DNA of 64,000 bases from Saccharina japonica (taxonomy: Eukaryota; Sar; Phaeophyceae; Laminariales; Laminariaceae): assembly GCA_008828725.1 (NCBI GenBank), contig MEHQ01003627.1, positions 396,514-460,513 on the forward strand, read 5' to 3'. Below, piece by piece: positions 9,158 to 20,583 of the stretch. The position numbers and the translations under genes are program-made. How positions within the stretch are numbered: the first letter of the stretch is position 1; each line of letters begins with the position of its first letter. Below the pieces are notes generated by a model that was given only the letters and a program-made list of their open reading frames with translations, was not told the origin of the DNA and did no database searches.

Positions 9158-11418
9158 GATTTCATCCCTGCGTTTTCCGAGCCCGGCGCCCATTGGTCCA
9201 GGGGGCCCCCCAGGCCGACCTTGGCCAATCAGGGGCCGCGGCGCGCGCGGCGGGAGTTACCCCTCGGGAGAACCCCCCAGTCCCGCCGCACCCGGGGACG
9301 ATAGGGCCCCCTCTCCGGTTCGGAAATCCCTCCGTATCTCTACAACTCCAAACACCCGGGGACGAAAAAATGATCCCCCGGCTCGAAACTGCCACGCGCG
9401 GTGTGGAAACCCCAGCCCCACCGTCCGATCGCTGATTGGCTGGGGCTCGAGAGTAAAGCCAATGCCACCCAGGGACGATACGGTCCCATCCCGGTTCGGA
9501 AATCCCTCCATACATCTACAACTCCAACACCCCGGGGACGAAAACCGAGGTCCCCCCGGTCGACACCGCCTCGCACGGTGCGAAAACCCCAGCCACACCG
9601 GCCAATCGCTGATTGGCTGGGGCTCGTATACAAAGCCAGAGCTACCCGGGGACGACAGAGTATCATCCCCGGATCGGATATCCCACCATAAATCCACAAC
9701 CCCTCACCCGGGGACGATTGGTCCCCAGCCCCGGTTTGGAAATGCCTCCGTATCTCTACAACTCCGACCACCCGGGGACGAAAAAAACGATCCCCCGGCT
9801 CGAAACCGCCACGCACGGTGTGGAAACCCCAGCCCGACCGGCCGATCGCTAATTGGCTGGGGCTCGAAGTAAAGCCAGCGCCACCCGGGGACGATAGAGA
9901 GCCATCCCCCGATCGGAAATCCCTCCATACATCTACAACTCCAACAGCCCGGGGACGAAAACCGAGATCTCACGGGTCGACACCGCCGCGCACAGTGTGG
10001 AAATCCCAGCGACGACGGCCGATCGCTGATTGGCAGAGGCTCGAAATAAAGCCAGAGCCACCCGGGGACGATAGCGTATCATCCCCGGATCGGAAATCCC
10101 GACATAAATCAACAAGTCCTCACCCGGGGACGATTGGTTCCCATCCCCGGTTTGGAAATGCCTCCGTATATCTAGAACTCCGACCAACCAGGGACGAAAA
10201 AAGTGACCCCCCGGGTCGAAACCGCCCCGCACGGTGTGGAAACCCCAGCCCGACCGACTGATCGCTGATTGGCTGGGGCTCAAAAATAAAACCAGCGCCA
10301 TCCGGGGACGATACGGCGCCATCCCCGGATCGGAAATCCCTCCATACATGCACAACTCCAACAACTCGGGGACGAAAACCGAGGTCCCGCGGGTCGACAC
10401 CGCCGCGCACGGTTTGGAAAACCCAGCCACACCGGTCGATCGCTGATTGGCTGGGGCTCGAAATAAAGCCAGCGCCACCCGGGGCCGATATAGTATTATC
10501 CCCCGATCGGAAATCCCACCATGCATCCACAACTCCTCACCCGGGGACGATAGGTCTCCATCCCCGGTTCGGAAATCCCTCCGTATCTTTACAACTCCGA
10601 CCACCCGGGGACGAAAATAATGATCCCCCGGGTCAAAAACGCCCCCCACGGTGTGGAAACCCCAGCCCGACCGGCCGATCGCCGATATTCTGGGGCACGA
10701 AAATAAAGCCAGGGCCACCCGGGGACGATAATGCCCCGTCCCCGGTTCGGGAATACTTCCCTACATGTACAACTCCAACAACGCGGGGACGAAAGTCGAG
10801 ATTCTCCAGGTCGACACCGCCGCGCACGGTGATGAAACCCCAGCCACACCGGCCGATCGCTGATTGGCTCGGGTTGGTATAGTACGCCATAGACACTCCG
10901 GAACGACAGTGTATCATCTCGGGATTGAAAATCTCGCCATGCATCCACAACTTCTCACCCGGGGACGATTGGTCCCCATCCCCGGTTTGGAAATACCTCC
11001 GTATACCTACAACTCCGACCACCCGGGGACGAAAAAAACGATCCCCCAGGTGGAAACCGCCCCGCACGGTGTGGAAACCCCAGCCCGACCGGCCGATCGC
11101 TGAATGGCTGGCGCTCGAAAATAAAGCCAGCACCACCCAGGGATGATACGGCCTGCTCCCCAGTTCGCGTTTCGCGGTGTGGAAACCCAAATATCACTGG
11201 CTCGTAGCTGATTGCCTTTGTGGGCTGACGTTCGTGAATCCAGCGTGTCCACCAATGGCAGCAAAGAGGTTCAGCAAGTTCGTTAAACCCGATATATTAA
11301 ACCTATTTGTCTAGGAGCGATTGTCATTCCACATGTATCGCCATCTACAGCCTTCGCTTGGCGCAGCCCAATAAGAAAAAATAAGGCGCGCGAAGCGCGC
11401 CGATTTTTGCGCTTGTAT
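9158..11418 (+). repeat. macro-repeat unit 2 built of the same ~417-bp satellite
   Basis: Starts with the same GATTTCATCCCTGCG sequence as unit 1 and ends with the same GCGCTTGTAT end. The GTGTGGAAAC word recurs at about 9401, 9819, 10236, 10652 and 11069 (steps of 416-418 bp), with offset sub-copies near 9577, 9997, 10416 and 10831. The copies keep a regular period with little length drift, so this unit looks younger than unit 1. The two units lie head to tail, separated by a short AT-rich spacer. Confidence 0.85.
11385..11401. other. 17-bp perfect hairpin at the end of macro-repeat unit 2
   Basis: Same GGCGCGC stem, GAA loop and GATTTTTGCGCTTG tail as in unit 1, here followed by a (TA)n tract. 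Confidence 0.6.
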
Positions 11419-11443
11419 ATATATATATACACACGATATACAT

Positions 11444-11779
11444 GGTCGCCCCGGTAGAGCAATGGTCAGCTTCAAAGGCTACTATCATTGGTACCCAAGT
11501 TCGAATCCCACCGTGGTGAGAGATTTTGGCTTTATTTGAAAACATAAAAAGGAACCAATTGCTGAGGGCGCCTTCGTGGAGTGGGTAGGCGGAATCCGAC
11601 GCAAGTCGACGAGGGAAGAAAGTGCTGAAATCTTCTCGCGATAAAAATTCAAGGCAAGAACCGTAGTGGGGGAGGAGGGAGAAGAGCCTACTTTGTGACC
11701 CCGGATCTGAGTTACGACCAGGAAGGAGAGAGAAAGGAAGGGCGAAGATAATAAATGGGATGGACAGAAAAACACAAAA
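11444..11779 (+). mobile_element. tRNA-derived SINE, copy 1
   Basis: The head GGTCGCCCCGGTAGAGCAATGG looks like a degenerate A box and AGTTCGAATCCC at 11499-11510 is a good B box, about 45 bp apart as in tRNA genes. The body contains TCTCGCGATAAAAATTCAAG, GACCCCGGATCTGAGTTACG and GATAATAAATGGGATGG, and ends in an A-rich tail. Full copies occur at 13051 (+) and 32697 (-), and a truncated one at 25632 (-). Confidence 0.85.
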
Positions 11780-12041
11780 TGGTATGCGACAGGCGCGACC
11801 TACCCTGCTAGCTATCCAGCTGTGTGAAAAGAGAAAGCAGAAGAAGCGAAATGAGGGTACGATGTTCCGGGCGGGTCGTTAGAGGGTGCAAGACCTCGTC
11901 CTCCTGCGCAAGCAGCAATGTTGAGCTACAACGACGGTGGGGTGTTGGACGCTGAGTAAGCGCGAGGACAGAGAGAGGTAGGCCGACCAGGCCAAGACGA
12001 GGACAAGGGTGCTGGGCAGAGCTTGATCGACACGTCACTAG
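11780..12041. other. no recognisable feature
   Basis: Unique-looking sequence between SINE copy 1 and the hAT-like element. A minus frame over 11808-12278 is Leu/Ser-rich and extends into the repeat, so it is not considered coding. Confidence 0.4.
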
Positions 12042-12953
12042 TAGAGGTGGGCACGGGGAGGCGAAACATAAAAAAACGAAAACCGGATAACGAGGCGTTA
12101 TTATCAAAACAAAAACCGGATAAAACCGTTTATTTTCAGCCGGTTTTAACCGGTTTTCGCGACGTAAACCGGTTAAAACCGGATGGTAACGTGAAACACC
12201 TCCAAATAATTGAACAGGACGGACGGCAGTTTGGCTGAAAAACGTGCTGTTTATATGTGGATTCCGAGCCACAACCACAGCGCACGGGGTGACGTGATTT
12301 CAAGGTATAAAATATTGTTGTGAAGAAGACATTGCCGGTGCACAGGTACTATATACCTACCGGTTACTATGAATAGGGCTTTCTTCGCGACTACTTGCTT
12401 CCTGTCTTTTTTTCCTATGCCTTGCAGATCAGCGAATTCGGAGGGCTTTCCTGCGCGCGGTCTAACTACACTAAAATCAAGTCTAAATATTCACACTAAG
12501 ATAAAAATTCCACTCTAATTTCAAGATATTTGTTTTCCAGACTAAAATCAATTTTTGTTTTCAAATAGTCCGAAAAAAGTGAAATACATTACAGTACGTA
12601 TACAGATAGATGTCGTACGTGCAAGTTTTGTATACGTATGTATGCATGATACCATATACACCAGGTATAATACAACTGCTGTGTGTATCCTATTATTAGT
12701 GCTAGTACGTGTAGTAGTGATGGTTTTATTCGGTAGAGAATCAGTGAAGAATTTGTCCGGTGCTACCGTTTTTTTCCGGTTTTCCGTTTTTTTTCCCCGT
12801 TTTTTATCCGTTTTTATCCGGTTTTCGATAACTGGTTTAAACCGGTGAACAAAAACCACGTTTTGTTTTAAAAAAACCGTCTACTCGTACACGCCTGCTG
12901 GGTTTCCAAAAACCGGTTTAAGCCGTTTTGTTTTTAACCGGCGCCCACCTCTA
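12042..12953. mobile_element. non-autonomous hAT-like element with AACCGG-rich subterminal regions
   Basis: The ends are inverted: TAGAGGTGGGCAC at 12042 and GCGCCCACCTCTA ending at 12953. TAGAGGTGGGC resembles the termini of many hAT transposons. Both subterminal regions (12060-12185 and 12755-12945) are full of AACCGG, AAACCGGTTT and CCGGTTTT words in inverted arrangement. The centre has an ACTAAAATCAAG / CTAATTTCAAGATA motif that recurs near 27.25 and 52.1 kb. No transposase frame is visible and a clear 8-bp target duplication was not found. Confidence 0.6.
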
Positions 12954-13050
12954 CCTAATCACGAGCTGCGCAGCAGGAAGATTCGAAGCGAACCTTCCGG
13001 AGACACGGGATGGTCGGCATTTATGGAGTGTCGACGGACGGCTCCATGCC

Positions 13051-13385
13051 GGTCGCCCCGGTGGTTCAGCAGGTAACCAGGAGGCCTGTCTGTTGAGTTG
13101 GAAGTCGAGGGTCCGAGTCTCCGTATGGAGATTTTTACTATCAAATAACACCAACTGAACTGTCGAGAGCGCATACTATAGCGTGGGTAAGCACAATTCG
13201 ACGAAAGTTGACGAGGAGAGAAAATGCTGAAACCTTCTCGCGATAAAAATGCAAGGCAAGAACCGTACTCACTCGTAGTGGGGAGGGGGGAGAAGAGCCT
13301 ACTTAGTGACCCCGGATCTGAGTTACGACTAAAGAGGGAGAGATAATAGAAGGGCGAAGACGATAAATGGGATGGAAAAAAAACC
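13051..13385 (+). mobile_element. tRNA-derived SINE, copy 2
   Basis: Head GGTCGCCCCGGTGGTTCAGC, B box GGGTCCGAGTCTCC near 13109-13122, then the family body (AACTGTCGAGAGCGCATACT, TTCTCGCGATAAAAATGCAA, GACCCCGGATCTGAGTTACG) and the tail AAATGGGATGG plus a run of A. Confidence 0.85.
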
Positions 13386-14149
13386 CGGGACAGGTGGCTG
13401 GTCGGGTTACCCGACACGCTTCCCTGGGGACTATGGGTGGTCCTGACAAAACAGGTAATAGGACAACTCGTACACGGTGTACGGCTGCATCACGGAAACG
13501 GGTGGACGGTGCCTCGGATCCCCATGAGAGGCAGAAAAGAAGATCAATATGTTCGTTGGATATCCTGTATATGACAGTTACGTGTCGGGCTTTGTGTCGG
13601 TTCGGGCTATTGGCATGTGATGTGTTATTTGCTGTTTTGTCTTTATGGGCTGGTGAGCTCATGGAGGCACTCTCTTGCCTCTCGCCTGCACGTATGAGTT
13701 GGTGCTTGCGCTCTGCTGTGGCTACTGCTGTGGGACCGATACACTAATGGAATACTTTTAAACCAATCTCGCATGGGGCTAAACCAACACAATGATATCG
13801 ATACATATCTATATACTAATATAGTCCCATTGAGGATGTAGTACTTGCCTTCGGACGAACCGAGGAATATGTAACTCAATAAGGACTAGAAACAAACTCG
13901 AAACGAGCTCGAAAGGAACTGCCCCGAGTAGGGCAAATGTATCATCCAAAACACAGAATGTTGGGACTGCCAATCACCCAACCATGCCACGAACCTGTCC
14001 CGGCCAATAGCTAATTTACCGCCTGGTCATATACCTAGGCTACAATAAAATTATACTTATGTATGGATCAACCATATACCCGATACCATACCTTAGTATG
14101 TTATTATGACGGAACATCTTTATTCCCCAACACGTATAATACCAAATGG
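13386..14149. other. unassigned sequence between SINE and satellite
   Basis: A plus frame (13367-13747) and a minus frame (13303-13662) overlap here, both running out of the SINE. Neither shows a family motif. 13750-14149 is AT-rich with no visible feature. Confidence 0.35.
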
Positions 14150-15530
14150 AGAATCTATCTATATTATTAAATGCTGTTAGTCTGTCTGTCTGAAATCATG
14201 ATCTCGCGATCCAGAGCGCTTCAGCCCAGCCTTGCCCCATAGATAGGAGTGTGGGTGCCACAACCAGTGGAATGTCCGGTCTCATGCCCGGCCGAGTCCT
14301 GGCCGTCGCGCGCTGAGCATCGCCACAATCCCAGCAACAGTGACAACGGACGGCAATGTAAGGGCCAATTGAACTCTACATTTATTCACCAATGGTCCTT
14401 ATATTTTCGTTCAGAATGGTACAGCACAGCTCACTCCGAGTACCGTCATCACGTTCTCGCGAGTCTCCCGTTCCAGAGCGTTTCAGTTCCGCCTCGCGGC
14501 ATCGGTAGAGAGAGTGCGAGGCATAATGATCGGGACACTGCGTCTCACATCGCGCCGAGTCCTGGCCGTCGCGTGCTGAGCGCTGCCGACAGTCGTGGCC
14601 GTGTCACAATCCCGAGCAAGTTCTGACAGCCATGCAGCCAGCCTAGCTGCTGACTAACAATTTTGAATTACGAAATCGGCAACTGATTGGCTGACCAAAT
14701 CCATGTCAGAGGCCGCTGGATCTTTCTAGAAGATTGCTGCTGAATAGAACCATCAAGGTTCGACCACATCCCAGGTAAGATAGGGTACCCTCCCCAGATC
14801 GTGAACCCTTCCTTTTCATTACAACTCCGACCATCCGGGAACAAAACAGGCTACCCCCCGGGTCGACACCGCCCCGCACGGTGTGGAAACCCCACCCACA
14901 TCGGCTGATAACTGATTGGCTGAGGCTCATGGAGCCAGCGGCACACGGGGACGATAGGGTCCAATCCCCTCATCATGAATACTTCCATGCATATACATCT
15001 CCAACAACGCGGGGACGAAAACAGACACCCCCCGGTCCAATAACGCCGCGCAAGGTGAGGAAACGCCAACCTCACTGGCTGATTTAGGGTTATATGGGGC
15101 TCATGGAGACAGCCCGGGGCGAGGATTGTCCACTAGGACAAGGCCGGGGTCCCACCGCGCCAGGGGACGACAAGGTCACATCCCCTTTTCAGAAATCCTT
15201 CAATGGATCGGAAAACCCCAAAAATAGCTGGGAGGAAAGCAGAGTTCTGCCTGGCCGATACCTCCCCGCAAGGTGTGGAACCTTCCCCCATCGGCTGATT
15301 GCTGATTTGACTGGGGCTTATGGGGCCTGCGCGTGGCTGGAGTTGCTCCTCAGGACAACGCCGAGCTCCCGCCGCACCCGGGGATGATAGTGTCCTATCC
15401 CCGGATCATAAACCCTTCCATACATCTACAACTCCAACAATTCGGGGACGAAAACAGAGTTCCCCCGGGTCGATACCACCTCGCAAGGTGTGGAAACCCC
15501 ACCCCCATCGCCTTTTGCTAGACAACTATG
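14150..15530 (+). repeat. second satellite family, left block
   Basis: Begins with ATTATTAAATGCTGTTAG and a short CTGT tract, then sequence around CCAGAGCGCTTCAGCCC and a CTTTCTAGAAGATTG segment that recurs at 21.84-22.15 kb. From 14.77 kb it contains ~215-bp monomers related to the 7-11 kb satellite (CCCCGGATCA, CATCTACAACTCCAACAA, CCCGGGTCGATACC, AAGGTGTGGAAACC) but carrying GGGATGATAG and a CTCATGGAGCCAGC segment instead. Confidence 0.75.
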
Positions 15531-15574
15531 GGTTGGCGTCGAGCGGCAACGACGCTGTAAAACAAGCCACCAGA

Positions 15575-15880
15575 CATTAAATGATTAAACTAACCAGTTT
15601 TTTTCCCTCATATCAAAACACAAACCGGATAGACATGAAATTACTAAATTAACCAGTTTTTTTTCCTCGTATCAAAACACAAACCGGACATAGACATGAA
15701 AATACTAAACTAACCACTTGTTTTTTTCCCATATCAAAACACAAACCAGACATAGACATGAAACTACTCAACTAACCAGTTTTGTTTTTCTCATATCAAA
15801 ACACAAACCGGACATAGACATTAAATTACTAAACCGACCAGTTTTTTTCCACATATCAAAACACAAACCGGAAATAAATA
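15575..15880 (+). repeat. five tandem copies of a ~61-bp AT-rich unit
   Basis: The word CAAAACACAAACCGGA recurs at about 15615, 15675, 15737, 15798 and 15859, each followed by TAGACATGAAA, ACTAAACTAACCAG and a poly-T run. Spacing is 60-62 bp. Confidence 0.85.
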
Positions 15881-15889
15881 TATATCCTC

Positions 15890-16699
15890 TCCCATATCGT
15901 ATCAGGCAATATATACTGTAGTAAACATGTTAAAGCATAGACCAAAAACCTAGCATGACGGAGGACCACCTTACATGCACACACATAGATACAGCAAGGT
16001 CACCCCGACATGGTCAATTCACATGAAGGTTGGGGTCTCGTGGTGAGATACCCGGAAAAAATTACCGATTTCCATTGGGCGGTGGAAATCTGGTCTGTCA
16101 TCGTCCTAAACCCCTGAAACTTGGTGCACATACCATGCGCCAAATGAAGGGGAGGGGAGGATGATGCATGACATTAAGTCAGGCCTATTGAACTCATGAA
16201 ACAGACGCCTTGCCATTGACCGACCACACGACCAAAGAGACGGCAAGCGGTACGTAGATATCTTGATATCTTGAAGGATAGAAGCCGGTACAAAGTGTAG
16301 GGGGATCGTTGGCCAAGCTTTCGGCAGCGAAGGTCTACTCGGGAGCAGTGGGGTGGCTACCCATGGTGAAACGTACATACGATGGAGGAAGCGACGTACG
16401 GGGCATCCCGATGTGTGAGTAAGACTTTGAGTGATGCAAGCCGGCCTTAAACCTTGCACGGTAAAAATGACCTCCCTGGAGGAAAGTGACCAGTACAGCA
16501 GCGGGGCAAAAAAACAGAAGATACGGTCGTGGGACGCCAGGATGGTTACCATGCAGATCGCCTGACACAAACGTGGGGTACTTGTGTTAAGGGTATTGAA
16601 CTTAGCTCCAGGCTACGAGCCCGTGTTGGAGACACTATTTAGTGTGGTGCGCCGGCAAAATAACTGAAAGACACCAGACCCTCAACGAGTACTAGGATT
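15890..16699. other. possible 5' untranslated part of the LINE; no gene recognised
   Basis: No coding motif on the plus strand. A 154-codon minus frame (16106-16570) is Pro/Ser/Leu-rich without a domain. The block sits directly upstream of LINE ORF1 and may be its 5' UTR, but no second copy in the window can confirm the boundary. Confidence 0.35.
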
Positions 16700-16737
16700 G
16701 GGAAGTCCTAGTAACTTGAACATTTCCCACTACGAAT

Positions 16738-17289
16738 ATGAACAAAAACAAGCTGGAGATAGTCTCGGAAGAGGTTCGGAGAAAGGCGGCGAGGCAGGGT
16801 GGGTGGAGTAAGAAATATTGGAAGGGTAAAGTATTAGTAGTGCTGGTATTCGGAGTTCCTAGCGACATGACTAGAATATAGTTCAAGAGGAAGTGCGACG
16901 AAGTTAGGCTATACTGCCTTGCATTAGGACAAGTAGAAAGGGAGGGAGAGCATTTTCGAGTCACGCTTAAACCGAAAGCGAGCATGGAGTGGCAGCGGTT
17001 AGAGACAGAAAACGTGTCGGCATGGGTTAGAAGACTAGGGTGGAGGGTATTTATAGCTAATGGAATAGCGAATCTAAGACGTAGTCTTAGGGTGAACGGA
17101 GGTAAGGGGAGGCAGGAAACAGTAAGTGGCCCAAAGGGAATGGGAGAGAAACACAGTGGCGTAGAGCAAGAAGACAAACCTGAAACGGAAACAGTAAGAC
17201 AGCTCAAAGAAGAGAACACAGAAGTAGCAACGAAGGAGAAAAAACGAAAGACAAGAGTCGAACGAACAGTGAAACGAAGAGGAAGCTGA
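16738..17289 (+). pseudogene. LINE ORF1, one internal stop
   Basis: From ATG at 16738 the frame has a single TAG at 16879-16881 (codon 48) and otherwise stays open for about 183 codons to 17289. The N-terminal part is basic, the middle has WVRRLGWRVFIANG, and the C-terminal third is Lys/Glu-rich and ends KRRGS. This fits an RNA-binding ORF1 protein, though no named fold is recognised. ORF2 starts overlapping its end in another frame. Confidence 0.5.
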
Positions 17290-18480
17290 TAATAGGATCA
17301 TGGAACGTATGTGGATTCGCCACGGAAGAGCGCAAGAGGATATACATAGCCGAACAAGTAAGTGAGCGCGACCTAGACATAGTGGGAATTCAAGAGTCGT
17401 GGGAAAAAGAGGGGGGGGAAATAGGATGCACAATTGGAGAGTACGCATGGATAGGGAAAAAGAGAAAGGGACAGAACAAGAAGAATAGGGGGGCGGGGGG
17501 AGTAGGGTTCCTAGTCAAAGAATACTTGTGTGACATAATAGAAGTGATCAAAGACACGAAATTCGACGAAAGCATCTGGATAAAGATACCAGGGGAGAGG
17601 GGAGCGAAATATTATTTCTTAAGAAACATCTATATGCCCCCAGAGTCGAAGAGTACGTGTAAAATATGTACAGAAGAAGTTCGGAGAAATAGCAGTAGAT
17701 GTACAAAAATATAAAAGACAAGGAGAAGTAGTACTAGTCGGAGATTTTAACTCACGAATTGGGAAGGCAAGCAACCCGAACGAGAACATTGGACAGTATG
17801 GGGAGGTAACACATAATAAGAACGGGGAAGAGATGCTGAATTTCCTTAAAAACAATGAGACGAAGACTCTGAACGGACGCGTGCTACGGTAGAGGTAGCA
17901 CCTTTTGGCTGATTTTGTTCCTGAATGATCGGGCTCCTTAACCCAAACTCGACGGCCTTTCGAGTCTTGGGTGTCAATGGTTTTCATTGTACAGTCAGGC
18001 CATGGGATTGTCCATCGAGTAGCACTTCTGTTTTCCTTCAAAAATTGTTTTTCGGTGAGGTATAGAGCTCTTCAAATAATAAGTAACCACCCTTATAAGG
18101 CTAAATGGTGCACCTCTACCGTAGCATGCGTTAACGGTAGAGTAAAAACGCCAGAGCCAGAATGGACTAGACAGTGCAAACAAAAGGGAGAAAGCCCCGT
18201 TCCTGACTTTATAGTGGTAGAGAATGGAAGTAGTAAGAACACGGAAGTACATGTATGCGCGGCAGACGTAGGAACTACGGATCACTGCCTAATATGGACA
18301 GACAGCCAGCAGACGAGAGTTATCAAAAATGGGCGCGGTAGGAAATTGTACAGATGGCGAATAGATACACTAGAAGTAAAGGAAAAACGGGAAGAATTCC
18401 AAGAAGAGATGACTAAAAATGCATTTTTCCGATCTACTGGAAAGCATAGGTACGACAAAGAACAATATAGAGAGAAATAG
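17286..18480 (+). pseudogene. LINE APE-type endonuclease domain, interrupted
   Basis: The domain opens with LIIGSWNVCGF (family block for the first catalytic Asn), then LDIVGIQESW (catalytic Glu), and a frame change near 17660-17680. It continues as VVLVGDFNSRIG (GDFN block at 17740-17751) and, after an inserted TIR element, as TTDHCLIWT (catalytic Asp-His near 18280). The order and spacing are those of apurinic/apyrimidinic-type endonucleases, which nick target DNA for target-primed reverse transcription. The frameshift and the insertion make it inactive. Confidence 0.8.
17882..18126. mobile_element. 245-bp TIR element (MITE-like) inside the LINE endonuclease
   Basis: The left end TGCTACGGTAGAGGTAGCAC pairs with the right end GGTGCACCTCTACCGTAGCA, about 20 bp with one indel. 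Endonuclease coding sense resumes directly on the right side. A target duplication is not clear: both flanks can be read as an LNGR/VNGR codon block, which could be an old, diverged duplication. Confidence 0.75.
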
Positions 18481-19075
18481 TGCAGGAGCGAGGATACTAG
18501 AAGGATGGGAGAAATTGGTCAAGACCACAGCAAGTAAAGTGATAGGGAAGAAACTGATAATATGCAATAGAGCAGTAAAATGGTGGGATGAAGAAGTAAA
18601 AGAGGCTATAAGAGTAAGGAGAAAGGCACACGCAAGGTACACATCGAGCAAAACTACGTCAGGATGATGGTACTGCTAGAAAGAAAGTAAAAAAGGTGGT
18701 TGAGAAGAAGAAGAAAGGGGTATGGAAATACGTAGTTAATAAAACGAATGAAGGCTTTGATGGCGGGATGAAGCAGATGTGGGTAGGGATAAAAGGGGTA
18801 CTACTGTAGGCAAACAAGCAGGAGAGGCAGACAGGGGGATAGCTACATTAAGAGCACAGAACGGTAAAATGGTTATTAATAGTAGTTCGAAGGGGAAAAG
18901 GGAAGTACTTGTAGAGCATTACCGCAAGCTAGGAACGCCCACAACCAACGAAACGTTCGACAAAGAATTCGAGAAGGATATCAACGCGTGGGCAGAGGCG
19001 AACGTAGATGCATCAGAAAGGGAAGACACAGTGGCTCAGAAGGGTTACAGGGAGAGTTCACAAGATAAGAAGTAA
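18419..19075 (+). pseudogene. LINE ORF2 linker between endonuclease and reverse transcriptase
   Basis: Two fragments (18419-18667 and 18779-19075) are rich in Lys/Glu/Arg helices: GWEKLVKTTASKVIG, WWDEEVKEAIRVRRKAH, then FDKEFEKDINAW. This matches the helical linker and N-terminal extension usually seen before the RT palm in LINE ORF2. A gap and frame change between them show decay. Confidence 0.6.
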
Positions 19076-20357
19076 ATAAGTGTGTAGCTAAACTTAAGAA
19101 TAGAAAGGCAGCAGGGGCAGACCAAATAGTTAATGAATTTATGAAGTACGGGGGAGAAGGAATGCTTACCATGATGGTTAAGTTGTATAACTGGATATGG
19201 AAAAACGAGTACACACCTAAGAGATGGAGAGAAGGAGTAGTAGTAAACTTGTTTAAGAAAGGAGACAAGGCTATCCCGGGGAACTATAGGGGGATAACGC
19301 TACTAAGCACTGTAGGTAAAACGTTCTGTAATATTTTGAACGATAGAATGGGAACAATGATGGAGAAGGAAGAAACAATTAGCGAAGCGCAAGCAGGATT
19401 TAGGCCAAACCGTAGCTGCGTCGACCATGTGTACACATTAGGAAATATAATCCAAGGTAGGAAAGACGCGGGGCTAATAACGTACTGTTTATTTTTAGAT
19501 GTACAGAAGGCCGACGATACAGTATGGAGAAATGGGCTGTGGAAAAAGCTGTGGGAAATAGGGATAAGAGGAAAGATGTGGAGAATGATGAAGAAGATGA
19601 CGGAATGTGCGAGAAGTGCTGTGATGTTGGACGGGGAAATATCGAAGTACGTTGATATCCTACAAGGAGTTGCACAGGGATGTACGCTGTCACCTAACCT
19701 ATTCAAGCTATACATTAATGACATGGTAGTAGCAGTAGAAACAACATCGCAGGGGGTCACGGTGGGGGAAGATACGGTGTCGGGATTGATGTTTGCGGAT
19801 GATTTCGTCTCATATCATAAACACCCGAAGGACTGCAGAAAAAAACAGAGAAGGCACTAGAGTACACCAGGAAGTGGAGAGTGACGGCGAACGTAAAACA
19901 GTGCGCAGTAGTTGTATGTAACGAAGATAAGGAGAGTCCGGTAACTTGTAAGTGGAAGTGGGGACAAGACGAATTACCGATCGTAGACCAGTATACGTAC
20001 CTTGGCGTAGATATATCAAAATATTGCTCTTGGGATGCACACATAACTAAAGTAATAGGCAAGAGTAAGGCACACGTAGGCAAGATGGGAGCAGTCCAAA
20101 CAGACTCGCACCTTGACACTAGAATTCAGAGGTGTATACTGATGAATGTGATTGTACCAAAACTAGAATATGCAGGAGAAGTATGGGAAGGGAACGCGAA
20201 GCTCGTAAAACAGCTGAATACAGTACAGACGACAGCAGCTAAAAAAGTACTAGGATGCTCAAGTACGACGAGTAATACAGTGTTGAGAGCAGAACTGGGA
20301 ATGCACCCACTTAAGACACATACGAAGAGACGTGCGTACGTTGAAATGACAATATAA
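19075..20357 (+). pseudogene. LINE reverse transcriptase, frameshifted
   Basis: RT blocks in order: KNRKAAGADQI, then VVNLFKKGDKAIPGNYRGIT, AQAGFRPNRSC, LFLDVQKADDTVW (motif A, catalytic Asp at 19498-19500), GVAQGCTLSPNLF (motif B) and LMFADDFV (motif C, catalytic Asp pair at 19798-19803). A frame change near 19850 precedes the thumb region with TYLGVDIS and IVPKLEYAGEVW, which stops at 20357. In motif A the usual aromatic before the second Asp (KAYD or KAFD) is Asp, a change possible by one T-to-G substitution in a Tyr codon. This and the frameshift suggest an inactive enzyme. Confidence 0.9.
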
Positions 20358-20583
20358 AGTAAAGAACTTGCCAAATAAGAGGTTGCCAGCCATAGCTGAT
20401 AAAGCTGTATGGGAGAAAGTAACCAAAGGGCGAGCTGGAAAAAGGTGGGATAGCGTAGTCGAGAAAGTATGGAAGGATATAGGGAACCAAAAAGAGATGC
20501 TGGCCATATAATAATTTAGCGGATACAAGACAGAAGTAAAATAAAGGATAGCAATAAGGGAAAGGCTAGCGCTAAGAAAGAAG

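Noticed and set aside
7056-11264. About thirty frames of 60-270 codons on both strands in the 7-11 kb region
   Set aside because: They repeat the same peptide with the ~417-bp period on both strands and in several frames, which is expected of a GC-rich satellite with a unit length divisible by three in parts.
7059-11418. CRISPR array
   Set aside because: The repeats are long, diverged and contiguous, with no short identical repeats separated by unique spacers; the surroundings are eukaryotic.
11444-11515. Functional tRNA gene
   Set aside because: The head has pol III box-like words but no acceptor or anticodon stem that pairs properly, and it is fused to a common SINE body in several copies.
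16106-16570. 154-codon minus-strand frame before the LINE
   Set aside because: Pro/Ser/Leu-rich, without motif, antisense to the probable LINE 5' region.
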